In this document: positions 6,675-12,920 of the stretch, one piece after another
How positions within the stretch are numbered: the first letter of the stretch is position 1
Layout of the letters: every line of letters begins with the position of its first letter
Origin: Nocardioidaceae bacterium
GTDB lineage: Bacteria > Actinomycetota > Actinomycetes > Propionibacteriales > Nocardioidaceae
Length of the DNA stretch: 12,939 nt
Direction: 5' to 3'
Assembly: GCA_013696365.1 (NCBI GenBank)
Contig: JACCYS010000043.1
Span: 1-12,939, forward strand
Notes under the pieces: generated by a model
Told to the model about the DNA's origin: nothing
Database searches by the model: none
What the model saw: only the letters and a program-made list of their open reading frames with translations
Position numbers and translations under genes: made by a program

Positions 6675-7073
6675 GTGACTGTTGTCGCGCAAGATAGTTG
6701 TCGCGTCGTGCTGCCGTCGTCTGCGGCCGCGGCGAGCCACGCCCGACGCCGGCTGACAGGGCACTTGCGCGCCTGCGGCGTGGTGGACACCGCCGTGGAG
6801 GACGCTGCGGTGGTCGTCAGCGAGCTGGTCACCAACGCCGTACGGCACGCTGCCCGGGGGGCCGACGCGATGGTGCAGGTGGAATGGAGCCTCACGGTCA
6901 CCCGGCTGCGACTGCAGGTTAGCAACGTCGCCCGCGCCACCCGCCGACCACTGCACGAGCACGAGGCGGTCGGTGGCCGGGGGTTATCGATCGTGGCCGC
7001 CCTTAGCGAGACCTGGTCGCTGGAGCACGCCGACGGGGGGACGACTGTGACGGCCTGCCTATGCGTGGCCTAG
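6675..7073 (+). CDS. HATPase_c_2 (anti-sigma-factor kinase-like) protein
   Basis: The 132-residue protein has the single-domain GHKL fold of RsbW/SpoIIAB-like serine kinases, which in actinobacteria occur in many copies and often act with STAS anti-anti-sigma partners. The N box is SELVTNAVRHA (Asn54, the Mg ligand). A G2-like segment VGGRGLSIVAALSETW (99-114) and the closing strand GGTTVTACL are present. The G1 box, where an Asp contacts the adenine ring, is changed: LQVSNVARATRRP (80-92) has Ala87 where relatives have Asp, so nucleotide binding may be weak or lost. No sigma factor or STAS gene is nearby. Its TAG stop lies 9 bp before the DUF5926 start, so the two may be co-transcribed as well as having a separate internal promoter. 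Confidence 0.85.
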   Translation: MTVVAQDSCRVVLPSSAAAASHARRRLTGHLRACGVVDTAVEDAAVVVSELVTNAVRHAARGADAMVQVEWSLTVTRLRLQVSNVARATRRPLHEHEAVGGRGLSIVAALSETWSLEHADGGTTVTACLCVA

Positions 7074-7076
7074 GGT
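7071..7076 (+). promoter_or_regulatory. -10 box overlapping a stop codon, leaderless DUF5926 start
   Basis: TAGGGT fits TANNNT and ends exactly 6 nt before the GTG at 7083. Its first three bases are the TAG stop codon of the HATPase gene. No ribosome site is present in the gap (CACGCG). Confidence 0.5.
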
Positions 7077-7082
7077 CACGCG

Positions 7083-8054
7083 GTGGGCAAGAAGTCGCGC
7101 GTCAAACAACGCAGCAGCACACCAGCACCGGCTGACACCACCCTCGCCGAGGTCGGTCCGCGGCAACCCTGTCCGTGCGGGTCGGGCCGGCGCTACAAGC
7201 ACTGCCACGGCCGCTCCGGCGGCGCCCCAGCGCCATACGTGGCCCGTACGTTTGCCGGGCTGGCCGATGAATGCGACTGGGCTGCGCTGCGCGAGATCGT
7301 GCCGTCGGCCACCGCACCGTTGCGGTTGCGCACCGGCGTTGTCGACGGTGACCGTGATCGTGACGTCACCGTCTGCTCGCTGCTGCCGCTGGCGTTGCCC
7401 GCGCTGGTGCGTGACGACGGCTCGGTCTGGTTGGGCCTGCAGGTGCAGGCCAATCACGGCGATCTGAGCCGCGACCTTGCGTATGCGCTGGAGCTCGCGC
7501 TGGCTGCTGAGCCGGGGTCGCAGGTAAGCCTGGACGGCCCGCCGCCGCCGGGGCCGCGGCTGCAGGATCTCCTGGACCCGGCCGCCGACCTTGAGGTCAC
7601 GGTGTACGACGGGTTCGACTTCTGGCTGGCCGGCGACCAGAGCGCCGACGGTCAGGCCGCGGCTGCGCTCGAGGCGGCCAACGAGGCGGCCGCACCGACT
7701 CGCAGGTTGACCACCGTCCAGGCCGCGTACTGGACGCGCATGAGCGAGCGTGAGTACGTCCGGTGGGTGCTGCCACACGACGAGGACCGGCTGTTGGATG
7801 CGTTGGCCCGGCTGCACGCCGCCGGCTCGGACCGGCTGGGTGACTCCGGCCGGTTGCTGGGCATGTTCCGGGCGCACGCCCTCTTGACACCGGTCTGGGA
7901 GCTGGCCTCGGGGACCGGCGCGGACGGTTTCGACGGGCACATGGCGTCGATGTCGCAGCGACTGGATGCTGCGTTGGCCGACGACTCCGACCTCTCGCCG
8001 CAGGAGCGGTCGGCCCGCAACGGTTTGGCCAATCGGCAACTCACCATCCGCTGA
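7083..8054 (+). CDS. DUF5926 family protein with N-terminal SEC-C zinc motif
   Basis: The 323-residue protein opens with a basic stretch (MGKKSRVKQR) and a SEC-C motif at residues 29-43 (PCPCGSGRRYKHCHG). Cys30, Cys32, Cys41 and His42 are the expected zinc ligands, as at the C-terminus of SecA, where the motif contacts SecB and ribosomes. The remaining ~280 residues match the actinobacterial DUF5926 family: an acidic alpha/beta region with LEVTVYDGFDFWL (about 176-188), then an Ala-rich helix, then WTRMSEREYVRWVLPHDEDRLLDALARL, and a late GRLLGMFRAHALLTPVWEL helix. Function is unknown; the SEC-C motif suggests contact with ribosomes or a protein partner, which is inference. The GTG at 7083 gives the normal lysine-rich N-terminus. 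Confidence 0.88.
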   Translation: MGKKSRVKQRSSTPAPADTTLAEVGPRQPCPCGSGRRYKHCHGRSGGAPAPYVARTFAGLADECDWAALREIVPSATAPLRLRTGVVDGDRDRDVTVCSLLPLALPALVRDDGSVWLGLQVQANHGDLSRDLAYALELALAAEPGSQVSLDGPPPPGPRLQDLLDPAADLEVTVYDGFDFWLAGDQSADGQAAAALEAANEAAAPTRRLTTVQAAYWTRMSEREYVRWVLPHDEDRLLDALARLHAAGSDRLGDSGRLLGMFRAHALLTPVWELASGTGADGFDGHMASMSQRLDAALADDSDLSPQERSARNGLANRQLTIR

Positions 8055-8134
8055 CGAGGGCGAAATTTCCCGCATTCGCCGGCTTTGCCCCACCTTGGAT
8101 TGCGCGGTCCGCAGGCTACCCGTACTCTAAAAGT

Positions 8135-8174
8135 GCCCAGTCGTCGTTGTTTCCCCCGTCAACGACGACTGGGC
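8135..8174. terminator. Bidirectional hairpin terminator between convergent genes
   Basis: A perfect 15-bp stem (GCCCAGTCGTCGTTG at 8135-8149 pairing with 8160-8174) has a 10-nt loop. Read on the minus strand, the stem is followed at once by ACTTTT, a T-rich tail, so it should terminate arcA well. On the plus strand the tail is only CTTCTG, so DUF5926 termination is probably weaker. It sits midway between the two convergent stop codons. Confidence 0.8.
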
Positions 8175-8186
8175 TTCTGCGTGGAT

Positions 8187-9452
8187 TCAGGACGTTTGCA
8201 CGGACTGCCTGCTCACCGGGCACGACATGCAGCGAGGCCCGCCGCGACCCGAGCCCAACTCTGATCCCGAGATCGCAATCACCTCGATGCCGGCCTTCTC
8301 CAACCGCTCGTTGGTCTCGACGTTTCGCTCGTAGGCCACCGCCAGTCGGGGGGCAATGGCCAGGGTGTTGTTGCCGTCGTCCCATTGCTCACGCTCGGCG
8401 GTCACCGGATCCAGGCCGGTGTCGATGCGATGCATCTGGTCGATACCGATCGCGGCGGCTGCTGCCTCGAGGAACGGTGCCGCGGGGCCGACTGACAGCG
8501 TGACCGTCTCTGAGTCGCCACTGGGCTCGCCACTGGGCTCGCCACTGGCAGAGCCGAGCTGCACCTCGCCGGTCACCGGGTATGCCCACAGCGAGTCGGC
8601 GATGTTGGGATACATCACCACCTTGTCGACGTCGACCATGGTCACCACGGTGTCCAGGTGCATCGTGGCGCGTTCCTGCGCGATCGGGACGGCGAGCACC
8701 GTGTGCGCCAACCCGGCTGCGATGGTCTGCTGGGCGAAGCGTTCCGTCCCGGCGGGGGTGGTGCGCTCACCGACCCCGACGGCCACCACCCCGGGGGCGA
8801 GCAGCAGCACGTCGCCGCCTTCGATGTGCTCCAGCTGCCACCCGTGTGCACGCGGCACACCGGCGAAGCGGGGGTGATGGGTATAGACCAGCTCGGTCAG
8901 CTGGGTCTCCCGCTGCCTGGCCGGCATCGCGAGGCTGGTAATCGCCACCCGGTCCGGCAGCCAGAACGACGAGTCCCGGGTGAACAGCAGGTTGGGCAGC
9001 GGGTCGATCAAGAAGTCGTCATGGGCCAGCAGGCTGGTCACCAGGCTGTGGGCTACATGTACTTCGTCGTTGCGCAGCCCTGCGGTGAGCACGTGCGCAA
9101 GTCCGTGCGGCGCCAACTGGTGCAGGGCGTTGTGCAGGTGCTGCCGCAACGACTGGCCCAGGTGCAGCGTGGCGGTGACCTGGTCGATGGCGACAGCTCG
9201 GGCGGTGTCGGACTCGAGGGTCTCGGTGAGCAGCTCGACCAGATACAGCACCTCGACGCCGTGGGCGCGCAGGGCGTCGGCGAAGGCGTCGTGCTCGTCT
9301 TGGGCTCGCCCCACCCAGGGGATGCCGTCGAACAACAGCGAATCGTTGTTGCGTGGAGTCAGTCGGCGCAGTTCGTCACCCGGCCGGTGCAGCAGTACGG
9401 TGCCGAGCTGGCCGACCTCGCTGTTGGCGCCCAGCGCCGAGGTTGTGGTCAT
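8187..9452 (-). CDS. arcA: Arginine deiminase
   Basis: Converts L-arginine to L-citrulline and ammonia, the first step of the arginine deiminase pathway. The 421-residue length matches known ArcA (about 410-420). All family motifs are present: FTRDSSFW with Asp160, EGGDVL with Glu211, TMHLDTVV with His265 and Asp267, WDDGNNTLAIAPRLAVAYERN (357-377), and GSGRGGPRCMSCPV with the nucleophile Cys408. The enzyme should therefore be active. A small Ser/Gly/Glu/Pro stretch (302-313) is encoded by a 12-bp tandem repeat in what is likely a surface loop. No arcB, arcC or arcD transporter gene is next to it, so the ATP-yielding pathway is not complete in the window. It starts 15 bp after larBC, on the same strand; TACGCT (9461-9466, minus) 8 nt before the ATG might be an internal promoter. 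Confidence 0.96.
   Translation of the reverse strand: MTTTSALGANSEVGQLGTVLLHRPGDELRRLTPRNNDSLLFDGIPWVGRAQDEHDAFADALRAHGVEVLYLVELLTETLESDTARAVAIDQVTATLHLGQSLRQHLHNALHQLAPHGLAHVLTAGLRNDEVHVAHSLVTSLLAHDDFLIDPLPNLLFTRDSSFWLPDRVAITSLAMPARQRETQLTELVYTHHPRFAGVPRAHGWQLEHIEGGDVLLLAPGVVAVGVGERTTPAGTERFAQQTIAAGLAHTVLAVPIAQERATMHLDTVVTMVDVDKVVMYPNIADSLWAYPVTGEVQLGSASGEPSGEPSGDSETVTLSVGPAAPFLEAAAAAIGIDQMHRIDTGLDPVTAEREQWDDGNNTLAIAPRLAVAYERNVETNERLEKAGIEVIAISGSELGSGRGGPRCMSCPVSRQSVQTS
8515..8550 (-). repeat. 12-bp tandem repeat inside arcA
   Basis: Three head-to-tail copies of TCGCCACTGGGC on the plus strand; the first two are identical and the third has one change at its end. The unit is a multiple of three, so copy-number change keeps the frame and adds or removes four residues (Ser-Gly-Glu-Pro) from the arginine deiminase. 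Confidence 0.85.
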
Positions 9453-9467
9453 GGCTGCGGAGCGTAC

Positions 9468-11516
9468 TCAGCGCTCGACGTCGCGGCTCGCAGCCGTGGC
9501 CTCAGCCAGCACCGTCTTGGCGGGCAGACCCGTGCTGGTGGCGACCGCCAGGACGTCCTCGTACTCCGGTTGCAGGTTCACCACCCGGCCGTCGTGCGCC
9601 GCAACCTTCACCCGGACCGGTTGCCCGTGCACGTGGACGACCAACTCGCTGCGGTCCAGTGTGACCTTGTCCACCTGCTGCACCCGCAGCCCGATCGTGC
9701 TGGTCTCGGCGAAAACGATCCGCTCGACCCTTGCCCGCACCTCCTGGCGAACCAGCACCGACAGGGTGTGTGCGGGCCGGCCCTTCTTCATCAAGATGGG
9801 GGTCAGCCATGCGTCCGACGCACCGGCTGCGATCAGCTGGTTGAGCACCCCCGGCCACAGCCGCGGGTCGAGGTCGTCGACATTGGTCTGCAGCAACAGC
9901 GGCAGGCTGTCGGGTCCGCGCCCCTGCTGCGGTGTCCGGCCTGTTTGGGCGGCAGGCCCGGCAGTCGCCTGGCCCACCAACAAGCGCAGCACATTGGGAT
10001 GCCCGACGTGGTCGCGCCCACCGGCCCCGACGCCGACTGTGGCGACAGACATTGCCGGCTGGGACCCCCAGTCGTCCGCCGCGGTGGTCAGCAGCGCGGC
10101 ACCGGTCGGGGTCGCCAACTCGGCGTCAACAGGGCCGCCGACGCTCGGTATGCCGGTCAGCATCGCAGTCACTGCCGGCACCGGAACCGGCAGATCACCG
10201 TGCTGGGTGTGCACCCGACCACCCCCGACCGCAAGCGGTGCGCACACCAGCCGGTCCAGCCCCAAGTGGGTGAGGCCGGCGCAGCAGCCGACGATGTCGG
10301 CGATCGAATCGAGTGCTCCCACCTCATGGAAGTGCACCTGCTCGGGCTCGGTGTCGTGCACGGTTGCTTCGGCGTCCGCGAGCCGACCAAAGGTGGCCAA
10401 CGCACGCTCGCGCACCGCGTCGGGCAGCACGGCGGCCTCGAGCAGGGCGCGCACGTCGGCCCAGGTGCGGTGCGGAGCGCTTCCCGAGTTCGACGGCGAG
10501 TCCGCAGGCTCACCATCGACCTCGACGTGCACCCGCAGCGCGCGCAGTCCTGCGCGCTGCACCTGCTCGGTGCGCAGCCGTACGGCGGTGGGCGAGACGG
10601 CGTCGACAGCAGCCTGGATGACGTCGAGGGGGACGCCGGCATCGACCAGTGCCGCCAGCAGCATGTCGCCGCTGGCACCGGAGGAGGCATCCACCCAGCC
10701 CACCCGCGGCTGCGGTGTCGCCGGCTCGTCGTGGTGCCCGCTCGGGTCGTGCTGCCCGCTCGAATCGTGCTGCTGGTGCTGGGCCGGCGTGTCGCCAGAC
10801 TGCTCGGGAGCCCGGTCAGCCGACCTGCCACGGCGCGCGACCCTGGCGGCGAACACCCCGGCGCCGAAGCCGTTGTCGATGTTGACGACACTCACCCCTG
10901 GGGCGCACGAGTTGAGCATGCCCAACAGTGCTGCGACCCCGCCAAAGCTTGCGCCGTAGCCGACACTCGTCGGCACCGCCACCAGTGGCACTCCGACCAG
11001 ACCCCCGACGACGCTCGGCAGAGCGCCCTCCATGCCCGCCACGACCACCAGACAGTCCGCGGCGTCGAGAGTGTCACGGACGTTGAGCAGCCGGTGCAGC
11101 CCGGCCACGCCAACGTCGCTCACGAGGCGCACACCTGCGCCGAACACCCGGCCGGTCAACGCAGCCTCGGCCGCGACGGGCAGGTCGGAGGTGCCGGCGG
11201 TGACCACGCACACCGTCCCGTGCGGAGCTGGCAGCGGGCCGACCGTTGCCGCCCGTGCCTCGGCGTCGATTGTGGCGTCCGGCAGCTGTTCCTGGACGGC
11301 ACTGATCGCTTCCGGGGACAACCTGGTGGCGAGCACTGCTCGGTCGGGGTGCGCTGCGGCAAGCGCGATGAGGATCTCGACGACCTGCTTGGGGGTCTTG
11401 CCGGAGCCCAGCACGACCTCCGGGTCGCCGGTCCGGCGGTGCCGGTCGGTGTCGAGGCGCGCCCAGCCGAGATCGTGGATGCCGTCACCGGCGGGCTGTC
11501 CGGACAGGTGCTCCAC
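9468..11516 (-). CDS. LarB-LarC fusion, nickel-pincer nucleotide cofactor synthesis
   Basis: This 682-residue protein joins two enzymes of the cofactor first found in lactate racemase. Residues 1-225 are LarB: LGWARLDTDRHRRTGDPEVVLGSGKTP, then AGTSDLPVAAEA and VVVAGMEGALPSVVGGLVGVPLVAVPTSVGYGASFGG, related to PurE. Glu163 and Cys204 are 41 residues apart, the same interval as Glu180 and Cys221 as I recall them for L. plantarum LarB, which carboxylates nicotinic acid adenine dinucleotide and cleaves it. Residues 231-270 form a His/Gln/Asp/Ser-rich linker. Residues 271-682 are LarC, the CTP-dependent nickel-inserting enzyme: VGWVDASSGASGDMLLAAL, VHFHEVGALDSIADIVG (395-410), TNVDDLDPRLW and MKKGRPAHTLSVLV. 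LarC is one continuous frame, unlike L. plantarum, where it is made by frameshift. LarE and LarA are not in the window. The GTG start at 11516 is placed by the family N-terminus and the -10 box just upstream. Confidence 0.93.
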   Translation of the reverse strand: MEHLSGQPAGDGIHDLGWARLDTDRHRRTGDPEVVLGSGKTPKQVVEILIALAAAHPDRAVLATRLSPEAISAVQEQLPDATIDAEARAATVGPLPAPHGTVCVVTAGTSDLPVAAEAALTGRVFGAGVRLVSDVGVAGLHRLLNVRDTLDAADCLVVVAGMEGALPSVVGGLVGVPLVAVPTSVGYGASFGGVAALLGMLNSCAPGVSVVNIDNGFGAGVFAARVARRGRSADRAPEQSGDTPAQHQQHDSSGQHDPSGHHDEPATPQPRVGWVDASSGASGDMLLAALVDAGVPLDVIQAAVDAVSPTAVRLRTEQVQRAGLRALRVHVEVDGEPADSPSNSGSAPHRTWADVRALLEAAVLPDAVRERALATFGRLADAEATVHDTEPEQVHFHEVGALDSIADIVGCCAGLTHLGLDRLVCAPLAVGGGRVHTQHGDLPVPVPAVTAMLTGIPSVGGPVDAELATPTGAALLTTAADDWGSQPAMSVATVGVGAGGRDHVGHPNVLRLLVGQATAGPAAQTGRTPQQGRGPDSLPLLLQTNVDDLDPRLWPGVLNQLIAAGASDAWLTPILMKKGRPAHTLSVLVRQEVRARVERIVFAETSTIGLRVQQVDKVTLDRSELVVHVHGQPVRVKVAAHDGRVVNLQPEYEDVLAVATSTGLPAKTVLAEATAASRDVER
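10729..10782 (-). repeat. 18-bp tandem repeat encoding the LarB-LarC linker
   Basis: Two near-identical 18-bp units (10729-10746 and 10747-10764, differing at three positions) and a third, partly diverged unit (10765-10782). They encode a six-residue repeat, HDSSGQ then HDPSGH, followed by HDEP. The repeat supplies most of the His residues of the interdomain linker and keeps frame when copies change. Confidence 0.75.
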
Positions 11517-11523
11517 GGCGGCG

Positions 11524-11529
11524 AATGTA
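11524..11529 (-). promoter_or_regulatory. -10 box of larBC, probable leaderless start
   Basis: On the minus strand TACATT fits TANNNT and lies 7 nt before the GTG start at 11516. There is no ribosome site in the gap. It faces away from the pheA -10 box, with only 4 bp (11530-11533) between the two hexamers. Confidence 0.5.
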
Positions 11530-11533
11530 GCCC

Positions 11534-11539
11534 TAGGCT
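11534..11539 (+). promoter_or_regulatory. -10 box of pheA, probable leaderless start
   Basis: TAGGCT fits TANNNT and ends exactly 6 nt before the ATG at 11546, placing the predicted transcript start on the start codon. The gap (GGGCCG) is not a good Shine-Dalgarno sequence. Any -35 contact would fall on the first codons of larBC. Confidence 0.55.
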
Positions 11540-11545
11540 GGGCCG

Positions 11546-12496
11546 ATGCCCGGAGTGCCTCCTGCCCGCTACGCCTATCTCGGGCCTGCCGGCACGTTCA
11601 CCGAGCAGGCGCTGCGGGCCCTGCCGGCCACCCGTGGTGCGCACTGCGAGCCGCACATCGGTGTGGCCGCAGCGCTGGAGTCCGTGCGCGCCGGCGAGGC
11701 CGACGGGGCGGTGGTGCCGTTGGAGAACTCGGTCGAGGGCTCAGTGTCGGTGACCCTGGACGAGCTGGCGACGGGTGCTCCGCTGGTGATCACCCGCGAA
11801 GTCGAGGTGCCGGTGGAGCTGGCTCTGTTGGCTCGGCCGGGCCGAGACTTGTACACCGTGCGTACGGTCGCCACGCACCCGCACGCTGCGGCACAGTGCC
11901 GGCTCTGGCTGGGTCGACACCTGCCAGACGTCGAGGTGGTGCCGCTCGGGTCGACCGCACAGGCTGCTCAGCTGGTGGCGGGCCCAGACGCGATCTATGA
12001 CGCGGCCATCGCCGCGCCGATCGCCGCGGAGCACTACCGGTTGGCGGTGCTCGCGTCCCGCATCGGGGACAACCCCGACGCGATCACCCGCTTCGTCCTG
12101 GTGTCACGGCCGGGCGCGCTGCCGCGCCGTACGGGTGCCGACAAGACCACCGTCGTCGCCTACATCCGTGACGACCACCCGGGCGCCTTGATGGAGGTGC
12201 TGGACCAGTTCGCGCTCCGCGGGGTCAACCTGACCAGGATCGAGTCTCGACCGACAGGGCTCGGTCTCGGCCGCTACTGCTTCTCGATCGACTGCGAGGG
12301 GCACGTGGTCGAGTCGCGGGTCGGTGAGGCGTTGATGGGGTTGCGCCGGGTGTGCTCGGACGTGCGCTTCCTCGGCTCCTATCCGCGTCTGGACCAACAA
12401 CAGACCGTGGTGCGTATCGGCACCAGCGACGAGGACTTCGCGGATGCGAAAGGCTGGCTGGCGCGGCTGCGCGCCGGGGACCCCAGTAGCGCTTAG
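11546..12496 (+). CDS. pheA: Prephenate dehydratase
   Basis: Converts prephenate to phenylpyruvate with loss of water and CO2, the committed step to phenylalanine. The 316-residue protein is a stand-alone dehydratase plus ACT domain, without chorismate mutase. Residues 9-190 are the catalytic part: AYLGPAGTFTEQAL, then GVAAALESVRAGEADGAVVPLENSVEGSV, TVATHPHAAAQC, and NPDAITRFVLV with the catalytic Thr-Arg-Phe motif. From about residue 200 the ACT domain reads DDHPGALMEVLDQFALRGVNLTRIESRPTGLGLGRY; the ESRP motif binds Phe, so feedback inhibition is expected. The ATG at 11546 is close to the domain start. It diverges from larBC across a 29-bp gap and is followed 10 bp after its stop by the DUF4446 gene. 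Confidence 0.97.
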   Translation: MPGVPPARYAYLGPAGTFTEQALRALPATRGAHCEPHIGVAAALESVRAGEADGAVVPLENSVEGSVSVTLDELATGAPLVITREVEVPVELALLARPGRDLYTVRTVATHPHAAAQCRLWLGRHLPDVEVVPLGSTAQAAQLVAGPDAIYDAAIAAPIAAEHYRLAVLASRIGDNPDAITRFVLVSRPGALPRRTGADKTTVVAYIRDDHPGALMEVLDQFALRGVNLTRIESRPTGLGLGRYCFSIDCEGHVVESRVGEALMGLRRVCSDVRFLGSYPRLDQQQTVVRIGTSDEDFADAKGWLARLRAGDPSSA

Positions 12497-12499
12497 TGT
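12494..12499 (+). promoter_or_regulatory. -10 box overlapping the pheA stop codon
   Basis: TAGTGT fits TANNNT, ends 7 nt before the GTG at 12507, and begins with the TAG stop codon of pheA. The gap (CAGCGAG) contains GCGAG, a weak ribosome-site candidate at very short spacing, so co-translation from the pheA message is also possible. Confidence 0.4.
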
Positions 12500-12506
12500 C
12501 AGCGAG

Positions 12507-12920
12507 GTGACTGATTCGATCGAGGGCGTGGTGTCCCTCGTTGCTGCCGGAGTGGCGTTCTTGGCGCTGGTGGTCGCGGTGATCGCGCTCCGTCGTACGA
12601 GTGTGGCGGCTCGGCGGCGGCACAGCCGACAGGTGCCAGCGAACCTTGACGCAGTGGCTCGTGCGGTCGGTGACCTGCGGGTCGATTCCGCGCGCGCGCT
12701 GCGACATCTGGCGGTCGTCCGCTACGACGCCTTCGGTGATATGGGCGGGCACATGTCATGGTCGCTGGCGATCCTCGACGACGAGGGCGACGGCATCATG
12801 CTCACCGCCATCCACGGCCGATCCGACACCAGGACGTACGCCAAGAACATTGCCGACTGGTCAAGCAGCACCCAGTTGTCGCCGGAGGAGACCGAAGCCA
12901 TCTCGCTGGCCCGCCGCTGA
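12507..12920 (+). CDS. DUF4446 family membrane-anchored protein
   Basis: The 137-residue protein has one N-terminal membrane helix (about residues 5-25, GVVSLVAAGVAFLALVVAVIAL) followed by a basic stretch (RRTSVAARRRHSR), placing the rest in the cytoplasm. The C-terminal half carries the DUF4446 signature: VVRYDAFGDMGGHMSWSLAILDDEGDGIMLTAIHGRSDTRTYAKNI, then LSPEETEAISLARR. Function is unknown. In many actinobacteria this family sits directly after pheA and before serS, as I recall; the pheA part of that order is visible here. The GTG at 12507 is preferred because an earlier in-frame ATG at 12444 lies inside pheA and would add unrelated residues. Confidence 0.88.
   Translation: MTDSIEGVVSLVAAGVAFLALVVAVIALRRTSVAARRRHSRQVPANLDAVARAVGDLRVDSARALRHLAVVRYDAFGDMGGHMSWSLAILDDEGDGIMLTAIHGRSDTRTYAKNIADWSSSTQLSPEETEAISLARR

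Noticed and set aside
8658..11753. A 1031-codon open frame on the plus strand, antisense to arcA and larBC
   Set aside because: It lies opposite two well-identified genes whose GC-rich third positions suppress stop codons in this frame. The translation is rich in Gln, Gly, Arg and His with no recognisable domain, as expected of a shadow frame.
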